Shown here: positions 24,921-34,252 of the stretch, in pieces
How positions within the stretch are numbered: position 1 is the first letter of the stretch
Layout of the letters: each line of letters starts with the position of its first letter
Assembly (NCBI RefSeq): GCF_015062935.1
Contig: NZ_SUTM01000004.1
Location: forward strand, 96,851 to 157,741
Length of the DNA: 60,891 nt
DNA from: Methanobrevibacter sp.
GTDB lineage: Archaea; Methanobacteriota; Methanobacteria; Methanobacteriales; Methanobacteriaceae
Direction: 5' to 3'
Position numbers and translations under genes: made by a program
Notes under the pieces: generated by a model
Told to the model about the DNA's origin: nothing
Seen by the model: the letters and a program-made list of their open reading frames with translations, nothing else
The model's database searches: none

Positions 24921-25754
24921 ATGTTGGAAGTAAGAAATATTAAATATTCATATAACAGTGACTATCAAGCTTTAAAAGGAGTTAGCCTAAAAGTTGAAAA
25001 AGGAGAAATGGTTTCTCTTTTAGGTAAGAACGGTGCTGGTAAGTCAACATTGTTCTTGCATTTGAATGGAATTTACGAACCTGATGAAGGACAGGTCTTC
25101 ATTGACGGTGAAGAGTTGAAATACGATAAAAAATCATTGCTCAAATTCAGACAGAAAGTTGGAATAGTATTTCAAAATCCTGACGACCAGATTTTTGCTC
25201 CAACTGTAGAGGAAGATGTTGCTTTCGGACCTCTAAATCTGGGATTGCCTATGGAAGAGGTTCAGGACAGGGTAGAAGAAGCCCTTGCTCGTGTTGGTAT
25301 GAGCGGTTTTGAAAAGAAGGCTCCTCATCATTTAAGTGGAGGCCAAAAGAAAAGAGTTGCAATTGCAGGAATTCTTGCAATGAAGCCGGAAATCATGGTT
25401 TTGGATGAACCTACTGCAGGTCTTGACCCTCAGGGAGTAACAAACCTGACCAAACTGCTGAAGGAACTCAATGATGAAGGAATCACAATCATTATTTCTA
25501 CTCATGAAGTCGATCTGGTTCCAAATTATGCAAAAAGGGTTTTCGTATTGGTTGACGGTTTGCTGATAGCTGAAGGAACTCCTAAGGAAATATTTTCTCA
25601 GCCTGAAATTCTTGAACAGGCAAATTTGAAAGTACCTATTGTTACTGAACTGTTCCAGCAGCTTGAAGATGAAGGCTTTGATATGGGAAATGATTATCCG
25701 TTAACTATCGAGGAAGCTAAAAATAAGTTTTTAACTCTGTTAAACAAAAACTAA
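24921..25754 (+). CDS. cbiO: Cobalt/nickel ECF transporter ATP-binding protein CbiO
   Basis: Cytoplasmic ATPase that powers metal import with CbiMNQ. The 277-residue ABC protein shows Walker A LLGKNGAGKST (residues about 33-43), Q-loop VFQNPDDQIFAPTV (the ECF-specific form), signature LSGGQKKRVA (about 141), Walker B IMVLDEPTAGLDP and the switch His in ISTHEVD. A short C-terminal extension follows. Last gene of the operon; a T-rich tract follows. Confidence 0.94.
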   Translation: MLEVRNIKYSYNSDYQALKGVSLKVEKGEMVSLLGKNGAGKSTLFLHLNGIYEPDEGQVFIDGEELKYDKKSLLKFRQKVGIVFQNPDDQIFAPTVEEDVAFGPLNLGLPMEEVQDRVEEALARVGMSGFEKKAPHHLSGGQKKRVAIAGILAMKPEIMVLDEPTAGLDPQGVTNLTKLLKELNDEGITIIISTHEVDLVPNYAKRVFVLVDGLLIAEGTPKEIFSQPEILEQANLKVPIVTELFQQLEDEGFDMGNDYPLTIEEAKNKFLTLLNKN

Positions 25755-25796
25755 TTTTTTTTTAAATCAGAATTTTTTCATAATTTTAATATCCAA

Positions 25797-25817
25797 AGTA
25801 TTACTCGCAGTAATAAT
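25797..25817. promoter_or_regulatory. Inverted repeat upstream of riboflavin synthase
   Basis: AGTATTACT-cgc-AGTAATAaT pairs at 8 of 9 positions. TATA-like tracts follow (about 25829-25836 and 25850-25857), so the repeat lies just upstream of the promoter and is a candidate operator. The half-site resembles that in the repeats before the metal ATPase. Confidence 0.45.
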
Positions 25818-25890
25818 TCATAATACTTTTTTATATCTAACTAAATTATTTATATAATTAATAACACATTTTTTTATAAGGTGAATTTAA

Positions 25891-26349
<459 letters not shown>

Positions 26350-26357
26350 GGTGTATA

Positions 26358-27062
26358 ATGTCATATAAAGTAACTGATGAAGATAGAAATGATACATATG
26401 TTGTTCTTCCGGCATATAATGAAGCCACTAGAATCCAGCCTGTCCTAGAGGATATAGCTAGTAAAGGATATAACATGGTCATTGTTAACGATGGCTCATC
26501 AGACAATACTCTGGAAGTTATCAAGCAATCCAAGAAATTGTTTCCAGACCAGATTCATATCTTCAATCTGCTTATCAACAGAGGTGTGGGAGTTGCCACA
26601 CAGACAGGTTTTGAAGCTGTCTTGAAATATAATCCTAAATATATAGTCAGCATGGATTCGGACGGGCAGCATTCTGCCGATGATTTGGACAATGTCATAA
26701 AACCATTGGTTACTGGTGAAGCTAAGGCAGTCATTGGAGTAAGGCCTCTAAAGGACATGCCAAGAAGCAGAAACTATGCGAATGCAATCATGAATCTGCT
26801 TACAAGAATATTTTATAGGGTTGATGTAAGCGATTCCCAGACAGGATTCAGGGCAATAACCGTTGATGCATTGGAAAAAATCAGCATTAACGCTACAGGA
26901 TATCTTATATCTTCAGAATTCATTCGTGAAATCAACGACAATAATATTCCATTTGCCGAGGTTCCTATTAAAACAATTTACACTCCTGAAACTCAGGCAA
27001 AAGGAACAAATGCTATTGTCGCACTTAAAATATTACTACAAATGATTAAACATCAATTTTAA
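26358..27062 (+). CDS. Glycosyltransferase family 2 (dolichol-phosphate-sugar synthase-like)
   Basis: A 234-residue GT-A fold glycosyltransferase without membrane helices. It shows YVVLPAYNEATRI near the N-terminus, VIVNDGSSDNT (about 45-55), MDSDGQH as the DxD-type metal motif (about 98), and a C-terminal acceptor segment DSQTGFRAI. This pattern matches dolichol-phosphate mannose/glucose synthases that load sugars on a lipid carrier. The DUF2304 membrane protein directly downstream is a frequent partner of such enzymes, consistent with surface glycan or N-glycan assembly. Sugar specificity not inferable. Confidence 0.88.
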   Translation: MSYKVTDEDRNDTYVVLPAYNEATRIQPVLEDIASKGYNMVIVNDGSSDNTLEVIKQSKKLFPDQIHIFNLLINRGVGVATQTGFEAVLKYNPKYIVSMDSDGQHSADDLDNVIKPLVTGEAKAVIGVRPLKDMPRSRNYANAIMNLLTRIFYRVDVSDSQTGFRAITVDALEKISINATGYLISSEFIREINDNNIPFAEVPIKTIYTPETQAKGTNAIVALKILLQMIKHQF

Positions 27063-27073
27063 AAGGTGATAAT

Positions 27074-27421
27074 GTGTATTTATATGCTTTGATATTTCCA
27101 ATAATTTCATTAATAGCGATTATTTGGTTTATTACAAGATATTTAAAAGGAAAAAATTCATTCTTTACAGTTTTTTTATGGTCAATATTTTGGATAGTTG
27201 TTAGTTTATTTGCAATATTTCCTAATGTCAGTATGACCTTTGCACGGATATTCGGTATAACCCGTGGGCTTGACTTTATAATCATTTTAGTATTTGTAAT
27301 ATTATTTTATACAATTTTAAAACTTTATTTCATTGTCGATAAGATGCAGAATGATTTGAATAAGATAGTTAAGGAAGTTGCACTTAACAATGAAATCACT
27401 CTTGAGGAAGAAGAGGAATAA
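27074..27421 (+). CDS. DUF2304 family membrane protein
   Basis: A 115-residue protein with three hydrophobic helices and a coiled, acidic C-terminal tail (ENEITLEEEEE-like). The GTG at 27074 is chosen because GGTGAT lies at the same distance as in neighbouring genes. DUF2304 proteins are commonly encoded beside family 2 glycosyltransferases, as here (11-base gap), and are thought to anchor or assist them at the membrane; that role is inferred. Confidence 0.8.
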   Translation: MYLYALIFPIISLIAIIWFITRYLKGKNSFFTVFLWSIFWIVVSLFAIFPNVSMTFARIFGITRGLDFIIILVFVILFYTILKLYFIVDKMQNDLNKIVKEVALNNEITLEEEEE

Positions 27422-27424
27422 CTT

Positions 27425-28099
27425 ATGCTTTATTTTAGAGGATGCACTGCCAGAGAAAAAGAAACAGGCATACAGGATGCAACAGAAAAGCTATTGAAAT
27501 TAGCTGAAGTTGACTATCATGTACTGGAAGACGAAAAATGCTGCGGTTCCGTTCTGCTTCGGACAGGATTTTTGGATGAGGCATCTGAGCAGATTGCAAA
27601 AAACACCAAAATCCTAAGCAAAGAGGATTTAATCGTCACCTCCTGTGCCGGATGCTACAAGACACTGAAAGAGGATTACGAGGGTCTGAATGTAATTCAC
27701 ATTTCACAGCTTCTCGACGAACTCATCAGCCAGGGAAAGCTGAATTTCAAGAAATCCGATTTGAATGTGACCTATCATGATTCCTGTCATCTGGGCCGTC
27801 ATATGGGAGTCTTTGACGAACCGCGTGATGTAATCAAATCCGTTTGCGAGTTGACTGAAATGGAAAACATTCGTGAGTCCAGCTTATGTTGTGGTGCCGG
27901 AGGAGGAGTCAAGTCAGCTTATCCTGAAATTGCCGATCAAATGGCAAAATCAAGGATTTCACAGGCAAAGGATACATCCTGCAAAACTTTAGTGACTCCA
28001 TGTCCATTCTGCAAGCTCAATCTGGAAAATGATGAGCTGGAAGTACTTGATCTGACTGAATTTTTGGTAAAGTATGGTGGTATAGATGAAACCCAGTGA
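27425..28099 (+). CDS. CCG-domain Fe-S protein (LutA/HdrB-like)
   Basis: A 224-residue protein made of two cysteine-rich CCG domains: CCGSVLLRTG near residue 39 with CAGCYK near 75, and CCGAGGGVKS near 157 with CPFCKLN near 195. CCG domains bind unusual [4Fe-4S] clusters in heterodisulfide reductase HdrB, glycolate oxidase GlcF and lactate-utilisation LutA. Its 3' end overlaps the next gene, a LutB-like protein, by 14 bases, so the two probably form a complex like LutAB. No LutC is present. Substrate in a methanogen is unknown. Confidence 0.82.
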   Translation: MLYFRGCTAREKETGIQDATEKLLKLAEVDYHVLEDEKCCGSVLLRTGFLDEASEQIAKNTKILSKEDLIVTSCAGCYKTLKEDYEGLNVIHISQLLDELISQGKLNFKKSDLNVTYHDSCHLGRHMGVFDEPRDVIKSVCELTEMENIRESSLCCGAGGGVKSAYPEIADQMAKSRISQAKDTSCKTLVTPCPFCKLNLENDELEVLDLTEFLVKYGGIDETQ

Positions 28100-29288
28100 A
28101 CTTGAAACTATGAGAAAATCCTTCAACACAGTTAAGAAAAGATCCAATTCAATCAAGGATTCTCAATCCACTAAAAGACTGGAATCAAGGGTTCGTGAAA
28201 TCAAAAAATATTCAATCGAAAACAATGATGAGCTTTTAAGCCAGGCAATCGAATCATTCAGACGCAATGACATTGATGTTAGAATGGCCGAGACAGCAGA
28301 TGATGCCCTAAAAATCATTGACGATTTGCTTGATGAATACGATGCGGGTGTTGTGGCCAAAGCCAAATCAAACACTCTTGGTGAAATAAACCTAAAGTCT
28401 CATCTGGCCGACAGGGATATTGATGTTGTTGAAACAGACCTTGGAGACCGTATACTTCAGCTTAAAAAGACAGATAACAAGCCGGTTCATCCGACAGGTC
28501 CTGCATCACATTTGAACGTTTCCAATATTGCAGGCATTGTCAATGAATCTCTTGACGTTAATGTCAATCCCAAGCCCCGTGAAATTATGGAGGTTGTGAG
28601 AAGTGATGTGCTAAACCGGCTTAAAAATGCCAATGTAGGTATAAGTGGAGCCAATGCAATTGCATCCGAAGAGGGGTCATGTGTAATGGTGCATAATGAG
28701 GGCAATATTTCAATAGTTTCACTAAAAGATTTGCATATAATTGTAGCTGGAATCGATAAAATCGTACCTTCACTTGAAGACGCAATCTCCATTGTGAAAC
28801 TTGAAACAATCTTTGCAACAGGAAACTATGTAACATCATACATGAACGTAATTTCAGGACCCTCAAAGACTGCAGACATAGAAAAAAAGCTTCTCAAAAA
28901 CATGTACGGTGCAGAAAAAGTTGTCTTGATTCTTCTGGACAACGGAAGAAGTCAGGCGACACCGGATTGTCTTTACTGCATAGGATGCGGAAACTGCGTT
29001 GTTCACTGTCCTGTCTATAATGCCGTCGGAAACGAGTTCGGATTCAACAACTACCTGGGCGGCCGTGGCGTTGCAATGTCAAAATTCATTGAAGACGATG
29101 AGACCTGCTTTGATTCAGGCCTTTACATGTGCACATTATGCGGATTATGTACTTTAAACTGTCCTGTAGCAATTCCTACAAATGAAATTATCGAGAACAT
29201 GAGAAAATTGTCCACCGAAGTGGGATTCTATCCTAAGGCCCACGGCAAAATCAAGGACAATGTATCCAAAAATGATTCTCCTTACTGA
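28086..29288 (+). CDS. LUD-domain iron-sulfur protein (LutB-like)
   Basis: A 400-residue protein. Residues about 60-290 form a LUD (lactate utilisation) domain, with AKSNTLGEINL near 97 and SGANAIASEEGSCV near 184. The C-terminal part holds two ferredoxin-type clusters, CLYCIGCGNCVVHCP (about residue 296) and CTLCGLCTLNCP (about 347). In bacteria LutABC oxidises L-lactate; here the protein pairs with a two-CCG LutA-like partner but lacks LutC and any lactate permease nearby. Members of this group occur in methanogens without an assigned role, so electron transfer to or from an organic acid or disulfide is only a guess. Confidence 0.82.
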   Translation: MKPSELETMRKSFNTVKKRSNSIKDSQSTKRLESRVREIKKYSIENNDELLSQAIESFRRNDIDVRMAETADDALKIIDDLLDEYDAGVVAKAKSNTLGEINLKSHLADRDIDVVETDLGDRILQLKKTDNKPVHPTGPASHLNVSNIAGIVNESLDVNVNPKPREIMEVVRSDVLNRLKNANVGISGANAIASEEGSCVMVHNEGNISIVSLKDLHIIVAGIDKIVPSLEDAISIVKLETIFATGNYVTSYMNVISGPSKTADIEKKLLKNMYGAEKVVLILLDNGRSQATPDCLYCIGCGNCVVHCPVYNAVGNEFGFNNYLGGRGVAMSKFIEDDETCFDSGLYMCTLCGLCTLNCPVAIPTNEIIENMRKLSTEVGFYPKAHGKIKDNVSKNDSPY

Positions 29289-29406
29289 TTTTTTTCACTT
29301 TTTTTTAGCATAATCTTTTAAATTTTTTTTAAAAAACAATAATCTTATAAATAATAAAGAAGTAATATTATTATATTATAAAATTATATTTTATTGGAGG
29401 AAATAC

Positions 29407-30120
29407 ATGCTTCTATTAATAAGTCCTATAAATCGTGAAGAAGCTCTTGAATCTATTGAAGGTGGAGCAGATATTGTTGATGTGAAAAACCCTAAGGAAG
29501 GTTCACTAGGTGCAAACTTCCCATGGGTCATTAAAGAAATCAGAGAATTAACCCCTGAAGACAAGCTTGTAAGTGCTACTTTAGGTGATGTACCTTACAA
29601 ACCAGGTACAGTTTCACTTGCAGCAATGGGTGCCCACGTTTCAGGTGCAGATTATATTAAAGTCGGATTATATGGAACAAAAGACCATGACGAAGCGGTT
29701 GAAGTTATGGAAAATGTCGTAAAAACTGTAAAAGATATCAGCGAAGATACAATTATTGTAGCCGCAGGCTATGCAGATGCTCACCGTGTAGGTGCAGTTG
29801 ATCCTATGGAAATTCCAAAAGTTGCAAAAGATGCAGGATGCGACCTTGCCATGCTGGATACTGCAGTCAAAGACGGTCACACATTATTTGATTACTTAGA
29901 TTTAGATAAACTAAAAGAATTTGTAGAAGAAGCTCACGGATACGGTTTAATGACCGCACTTGCAGGTTCCGTTAAAAAAGACCAGTTAAAACCTTTACAT
30001 GATATCGGATGTGATGTTGTAGGTATCAGGGGAGCTGCATGTGTAGGCGGTGACAGAAATACCGGAAAAATCCACCATACCGCAGTAGCTGAGCTTAAAG
30101 AACTAATTGATTCATTTTAA
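29407..30120 (+). CDS. mfnB: (5-formylfuran-3-yl)methyl phosphate synthase
   Basis: Condenses two glyceraldehyde-3-phosphate molecules into the furan precursor of methanofuran, the C1 carrier for the first step of CO2 reduction in methanogenesis. The 237-residue TIM barrel (formerly DUF556) shows the Schiff-base lysine K27 in [23 protein letters not shown] near 60, KVGLYG near 87 and AGSVKKDQL near 194. GGAGG precedes the ATG, with a TATA-like tract (cttataaataa) upstream. It lies 12 bases before guaB, probably co-transcribed. Confidence 0.94.
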   Translation: MLLLISPINREEALESIEGGADIVDVKNPKEGSLGANFPWVIKEIRELTPEDKLVSATLGDVPYKPGTVSLAAMGAHVSGADYIKVGLYGTKDHDEAVEVMENVVKTVKDISEDTIIVAAGYADAHRVGAVDPMEIPKVAKDAGCDLAMLDTAVKDGHTLFDYLDLDKLKEFVEEAHGYGLMTALAGSVKKDQLKPLHDIGCDVVGIRGAACVGGDRNTGKIHHTAVAELKELIDSF

Positions 30121-30132
30121 TCGGGTGTAATT

Positions 30133-31617
30133 ATGTCATATTCAAAAAAAGTCCAAGAAGCAAGAATGTCTTATACTTTTGATGATTTTCTTTTAACTCC
30201 TAATGCAAGTTATGTGGAACCTAAAGACATTGATACCACTGTAGAACTTGGAAAAGGAATCAAGTTAAATATTCCTGTATTGAGTGCTGCAATGGATACA
30301 GTAACTGAAGCAGATCTTGCAATAGCAATGGCACAGCAAGGTGGTGTCGGAGTTATTCACAGAAACATCTCACTTGAAAGACAGGTAGAGGAAGTCAAAA
30401 AGGTAAAAAATGCAGAAGATTTAACAATTCGTGATGTTATAACCATTTCTCCAGATTCTACAGTTTCTGAAGCTCAGTCATTAATGAGAAATGAACTTAT
30501 CAGTGGTTTACCTGTAGTTGACGGCGATAAAATTATGGGAATTATCTCAAAAAGGGATATCAGACCTTTCTTGAAATCTCAACCGTCAACAGCAATTAAG
30601 GACATCATGACTTCTGATGTGGTAACCGTTGAAGAAGGCGTTTCCGCTGAAGAGGCACTTAATATTGCCTATGAAAATAAGGTTGAAAGACTTCCTGTTG
30701 TCCGTGACGGCAAGCTTGTAGGAATCATTACAATCAAGGATATCCTTAACCAGGACCAGTATCCTAACGCTGCCCGTGACAAGGACGGAAACTTTTTAGT
30801 TGCTGCAGCATGCGGTCCATTTGACCTTGACAGGGCAATGGCTTTAGACCAGGCAGGTGCAGACATTGTTTCCATTGACTGTGCTCATGCTCACAACATG
30901 AATGTTGTTAAATTCACAGAAACCATTAAGGATAACATTGATGCTGAATTATGTGTAGGTAACATCGCTACTGCTCAGGCAGCTGAAGACTTGATATCCA
31001 TGGGTGTAGATGCACTTAAAGTAGGTATCGGTCCGGGTTCAATGTGTACTACTCGTATTGTAGCAGGTGTAGGTGTACCTCAGCTCACTGCAATTTCAGA
31101 TGTGGCTGATGCAGCTGCAGATACAGGAATTCCTGTAATTGCTGACGGAGGTATAAGATACTCAGGAGATGTTGCAAAAGCTATCGGTGCAGGTGCAGAT
31201 GCAGTAATGCTTGGAAACTTGCTTGCAGCATCCTTGGAAGCTCCTGGTGAAATTGTTGTAATGAACGGTAAGCAATATAAGAAATACCGTGGAATGGGAT
31301 CTATGGGCGCAATGACCAGTGAATATGATGGTGGAGCAGACAGATACTTCCAGGGCCAAAAAAGTAAAATGAACCATACTAAATATGTCCCTGAAGGAAT
31401 TGAAGGTGCTGTACCATACAGAGGAACTATCGAAGAAATCCTCTTCCAGTTGGTCGGCGGTTTAAAATCATCCATGGGTTACTGCGGTGCAGAAGACATT
31501 GCAGCAATGAAAGAAAAAGCAAACTTTGTTAGGATTACAAGCAGTGGAATCAAGGAATCCCACCCTCATGACTTGTTAATCACTAATGAAAGTCCTAATT
31601 ATCCAACTCTCGAATAG
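30133..31617 (+). CDS. guaB: IMP dehydrogenase
   Basis: Converts IMP to XMP with NAD+, the committed step to GMP. The 494-residue protein has the expected order: N-terminal barrel segment ([15 protein letters not shown]), an inserted CBS pair (about residues 95-210), the rest of the barrel, catalytic loop [19 protein letters not shown] with the active-site Cys near 304, and the flap with GMGSMGAM and YFQGQ. The stop codon lies inside a terminator hairpin. Confidence 0.96.
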   Translation: MSYSKKVQEARMSYTFDDFLLTPNASYVEPKDIDTTVELGKGIKLNIPVLSAAMDTVTEADLAIAMAQQGGVGVIHRNISLERQVEEVKKVKNAEDLTIRDVITISPDSTVSEAQSLMRNELISGLPVVDGDKIMGIISKRDIRPFLKSQPSTAIKDIMTSDVVTVEEGVSAEEALNIAYENKVERLPVVRDGKLVGIITIKDILNQDQYPNAARDKDGNFLVAAACGPFDLDRAMALDQAGADIVSIDCAHAHNMNVVKFTETIKDNIDAELCVGNIATAQAAEDLISMGVDALKVGIGPGSMCTTRIVAGVGVPQLTAISDVADAAADTGIPVIADGGIRYSGDVAKAIGAGADAVMLGNLLAASLEAPGEIVVMNGKQYKKYRGMGSMGAMTSEYDGGADRYFQGQKSKMNHTKYVPEGIEGAVPYRGTIEEILFQLVGGLKSSMGYCGAEDIAAMKEKANFVRITSSGIKESHPHDLLITNESPNYPTLE

Positions 31618-31645
31618 TTGGATATTATTTAATATTTTTTTTTGA
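31601..31645 (+). terminator. Hairpin terminator overlapping the guaB stop
   Basis: The 8-bp stem atccaact/agttggat (31601-31608 with 31616-31623) includes the TAG stop and is followed by a T-rich run. Confidence 0.65.
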
Positions 31646-31754
31646 TGGGAATTTAAAATATTAGCATGAATATTTATAAGAAGGACTTGTTCTCATCAAT
31701 GATTATATTTTATAATGGAAATTAATTTTTTCTTAAAATTACTAATTTTAAGCA

Positions 31755-31873
31755 AACCTTTAAATATTAGTTAATTCAATATTATCATATTAGATAATTT
31801 TATGATTATTTTATATAATCAGGTAAATTCAAGGAATTTACTATTTAATTAAATTTTATTATTTACGGAGAGA
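31755..31873 (+). promoter_or_regulatory. Promoter and structured leader of rpl37Ae-rpoP
   Basis: A TATA-like aaacctttaaatatt (about 31756-31770) predicts a start near 31790. The resulting leader of about 90 bases holds two hairpins, gattat/ataatc (31804-31809 with 31815-31820) and gtaaattc/gaatttac (31823-31830 with 31834-31841), before the CGGAGAG Shine-Dalgarno. Confidence 0.5.
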
Positions 31874-31879
31874 TTATAA

Positions 31880-32149
31880 ATGGCAAGAACTAAAAAAGTT
31901 GGTATTACAGGAAGGTTCGGTGCAAGATACGGAAGAAAAGCAAAAAGATCTGTTAAAATCATTGAAGAAAACATGAAAAAAAATCATGTTTGTCCTAAAT
32001 GTGATAGACCATATGTAAAAAGACAAGCTGCTGGAATCTGGAAATGCAGAAAATGTGGTGCAGTATTCACCGGAGGAGCTTACGTTCCACAAACTCCTAT
32101 GGCAAAATCTGCAGCACGCAGTATCAGAGACATTCGTGTGGAGGAATAG
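31880..32149 (+). CDS. rpl37ae: Large-subunit ribosomal protein L37Ae
   Basis: An 89-residue zinc-binding ribosomal protein (eL43 family). It begins [17 protein letters not shown] and carries the zinc-ribbon pairs CPKCDR (about residues 39-44) and CRKCGA (about 57-62), then GGAYVPQTP. Translation of rpoP, brix and later genes appears linked: the rpoP start is 4 bases after this stop. Confidence 0.96.
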   Translation: MARTKKVGITGRFGARYGRKAKRSVKIIEENMKKNHVCPKCDRPYVKRQAAGIWKCRKCGAVFTGGAYVPQTPMAKSAARSIRDIRVEE

Positions 32150-32152
32150 GCC

Positions 32153-32284
32153 TTGTATAGATGTCCACGTTGTGGAGCAGAAGTAGACCATAAGAGCTAC
32201 ATGGAAAATAAATGTCCTAAATGTAGATACAGGATTTTATTTAAAGAAGTTCCAGAAACCACTAGAATCATAAAAGCAAGATAA
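32153..32284 (+). CDS. rpoP: DNA-directed RNA polymerase subunit P (Rpb12 homologue)
   Basis: A 43-residue RNA polymerase subunit that helps stabilise the assembly core. It starts at TTG (32153), with GGAGG 8 bases upstream inside the end of rpl37Ae, giving [12 protein letters not shown]; the zinc ribbon is CPRCG (4-8) and CPKCRYR (21-27). Position directly after L37Ae is conserved in methanogens and supports the call. The downstream hairpin overlaps its end. Confidence 0.93.
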   Translation: MYRCPRCGAEVDHKSYMENKCPKCRYRILFKEVPETTRIIKAR

Positions 32285-32312
32285 TTCTTTGCTTTTACTA
32301 TATTTTTTACTA
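32272..32312 (+). terminator. Hairpin terminator after rpoP
   Basis: The stem aaaagcaa/ttgctttt (32272-32279 with 32289-32296) spans the rpoP stop, followed by a T-rich tract. Confidence 0.6.
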
Positions 32313-32324
32313 TTTTTGATTTAA

Positions 32325-32810
32325 ATGTTAATTTCCACTTCTAGAAAACCTTCTCAAAAAACTAGAAAGTTTTGTAAAAATTTAGCACGCGTTACCGGTT
32401 CAACCTCTGTCAACAGGGGTAAAATGAATATGCGCGAACTTCTGTTGAAGGCGCTGGAACTTGAGGAAGTTAACCTGGCAGTCGTCAATGAGATTAAGGG
32501 AAATCCAAGTAAAATAACTTTTTATTCAAATAAAGGAGAAGTTTTGCTGACAATTCTTATCAGCATTTCACAGGATTCAGAAAAGCTCAACATTGCTCCA
32601 TCAAAATTGAAAATAGTTTCAAAGGTAGAAGAGCTTAATGTGTTAAGCGATATTCTAGGCATTGAATTGGTGGACATAGCAGAGGATAATTTCATTCTAA
32701 TTTCTTCTGATGAGAAATTAGCGGCTAAAATAAATTTCATTAATAAATTTGGAGATAAAATCAATTTCCAAATCAATGTTAAAAAGATTTTAGAGGATGT
32801 ACATGATTGA
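32325..32810 (+). CDS. Archaeal Brix-domain ribosome biogenesis protein
   Basis: A 161-residue homologue of the eukaryotic Brix/Imp4 superfamily, which binds rRNA during subunit assembly. The N-terminus, LISTSRKPSQKTRKFCKNLARV, is the classic Imp4/Brix signature, and GSTSVNRGKMNMREL follows. Only the single archaeal Brix domain is present. It overlaps the pcc1 start by 8 bases and sits in a translation-related cluster (L37Ae, RpoP, Pcc1, prefoldin). Confidence 0.9.
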   Translation: MLISTSRKPSQKTRKFCKNLARVTGSTSVNRGKMNMRELLLKALELEEVNLAVVNEIKGNPSKITFYSNKGEVLLTILISISQDSEKLNIAPSKLKIVSKVEELNVLSDILGIELVDIAEDNFILISSDEKLAAKINFINKFGDKINFQINVKKILEDVHD

Positions 32811-33072
32811 TGAAACACCTCTCGAATCTGTCAAAAGCAATATATCCATTGAGTTTGAAAATGAAGGTCAGGCCAAGATAATTTATGACGCTATTGTTTT
32901 AGAGTTCGAAACAGCTCCTGACTTCAGATCATCAATGACTATAGATGTGGATGGTTCAAATATACTGATTAACATTGATGCAGAGGATTCAACATCTTTC
33001 AGGGCATCTGTTAATTCAGCCATAAAATGGATAAAATTGGCATTAGAGATAAATAACTTGACAAACTTATAA
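32803..33072 (+). CDS. pcc1: KEOPS complex subunit Pcc1
   Basis: An 89-residue protein of the KEOPS complex, which makes the t6A modification on ANN-decoding tRNAs; Pcc1 dimerises the complex. ATG at 32803 is preferred over one at 32797 because AGAGG ends 6 bases before it. The sequence alternates acidic and hydrophobic residues with the family elements A-x-x-I-Y-D-A-I and 'S-F-R-A-S-V-N-S-x-x-K-W-I' near the C-terminus. Confidence 0.88.
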   Translation: MIDETPLESVKSNISIEFENEGQAKIIYDAIVLEFETAPDFRSSMTIDVDGSNILINIDAEDSTSFRASVNSAIKWIKLALEINNLTNL

Positions 33073-33092
33073 ATTAATAATTAGGTGATAAT

Positions 33093-33440
33093 ATGGAGAT
33101 TCCTGAAAATATTCAAAATCAATTAAATCAGTTTCAACAATTACAGCAACAAGCTCAAGCTGTAACCATGCAAGTTCAGAATGTTGAAATCCAAATTCAA
33201 GAAACTGAAAAAGCTTTAGATGAACTTAAAAAATCCGATGAAAATACTGAAGTATTTAAACAAGCTGGAACTTTACTCATTAAAGTTGAATACGCAGATG
33301 CATTGTCCGAAATGGAAGACAAATTAGAAACTCTTCAGTTAAGAAAACAAACCATGTCTCGCCAGGAAGAAAGAGTCATGAAAAAACTTGAAGAAATGCA
33401 AGCAACCATTCAAAACGCAATGCAAGGTATGGGCCAATAG
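33093..33440 (+). CDS. pfdB: Prefoldin subunit beta
   Basis: Chaperone subunit of the hexameric archaeal prefoldin that hands unfolded proteins to the thermosome. The 115-residue protein is two long coiled-coil helices (Gln/Glu-rich, N-terminal QNQLNQFQQLQQQAQ; C-terminal RQEERVMKKLEEMQ) joined by a hairpin with FKQAGTLLIKV, the typical beta-subunit pattern. GGTGAT precedes the ATG. It lies in the conserved archaeal order after pcc1. Confidence 0.95.
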   Translation: MEIPENIQNQLNQFQQLQQQAQAVTMQVQNVEIQIQETEKALDELKKSDENTEVFKQAGTLLIKVEYADALSEMEDKLETLQLRKQTMSRQEERVMKKLEEMQATIQNAMQGMGQ

Positions 33441-33473
33441 GCTTAATACTTTTTCTTTTTTTTATAGATTAAC

Positions 33474-33758
33474 ATGTCCAAACTTAAAAAATTATCTCAG
33501 GATGACCTGTCCAAAATTTCCGATGATTTCGGTGAAATCCTGGAAAGGGAAGTTTCTAAAAACATTTCAACAAAAGAAATTGAAGATTTGGATTTGGATA
33601 TTACCATCAATTATGAAAACGACCAGCTTGATGTTGATGTTGATGTTGGAGTTATTTTCGATGAGCTTTCTGAAATCAGCCAGGACCAGATCATGAAATC
33701 CATTGATGAAGCTTATTTGAAGTTTGATTCTTATATTGATGAGAATTTCAGGGAATAA
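33474..33758 (+). CDS. DUF3194 family protein
   Basis: A 94-residue very acidic protein (beginning MSKLKKLSQDDLSKISDD) with the alternating-strand segment LDVDVDVGVIFDELSE in the middle. It follows prefoldin beta, as DUF3194 members do in methanogens. Function unknown; the association suggests protein folding or ribosome work. There is no clear Shine-Dalgarno before the ATG. Confidence 0.78.
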   Translation: MSKLKKLSQDDLSKISDDFGEILEREVSKNISTKEIEDLDLDITINYENDQLDVDVDVGVIFDELSEISQDQIMKSIDEAYLKFDSYIDENFRE

Positions 33759-33907
33759 TTATTTTTTTTAAATCCGTAAGTATTACTTATTATACTTTTT
33801 TTATTATATTAAGTATTACTTTTTTATAAAAAAGTATTTATAGTATAATTTCAATATAATTATTTGTGCAATGCGAGGTAAAAAATAAAGCCATATTGTT
33901 TGCATCA

Positions 33908-34020
33908 AAATTGAAAAAAGTTTGGAGTAATCTCAATAGCTTAGCAATATTAAGACAAACACGTAATACTATCTTTCAAATTCCCTCTTTTTGTTACTTC
34001 AAACTTACTTTTTTCAATTT
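33908..34020. repeat. Imperfect 23-27 bp inverted repeat
   Basis: The left arm (33908-33930, aaattgaaaaaagtttggag then taa) matches the reverse complement of the right arm (33994-34020) apart from one mismatch and a 4-base insertion, with a perfect 14-bp core aaattgaaaaaagt/acttttttcaattt. The 63-base loop has no coding sequence. It could fold as an RNA stem or be the remnant of a small mobile element. Confidence 0.55.
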
Positions 34021-34252
34021 AACTTTATCAAGCTAATTTTATTAAATTTTAAGATTTTTAATAGCCTAAAAATTCGGCGTTTTATGATTTTTTATTTTTT
34101 TTGAACATTAGTTTAATTAATTTTATTATTTTAATATGTAATACTAATTTTTGTTAATAAATTTAAAAATTATATATTCAAGTTTACTTTAATTTTTCTA
34201 AATTATAGTAACATTTATATAGGATGTAAATAAAATTAATATTTAGAGGTTC

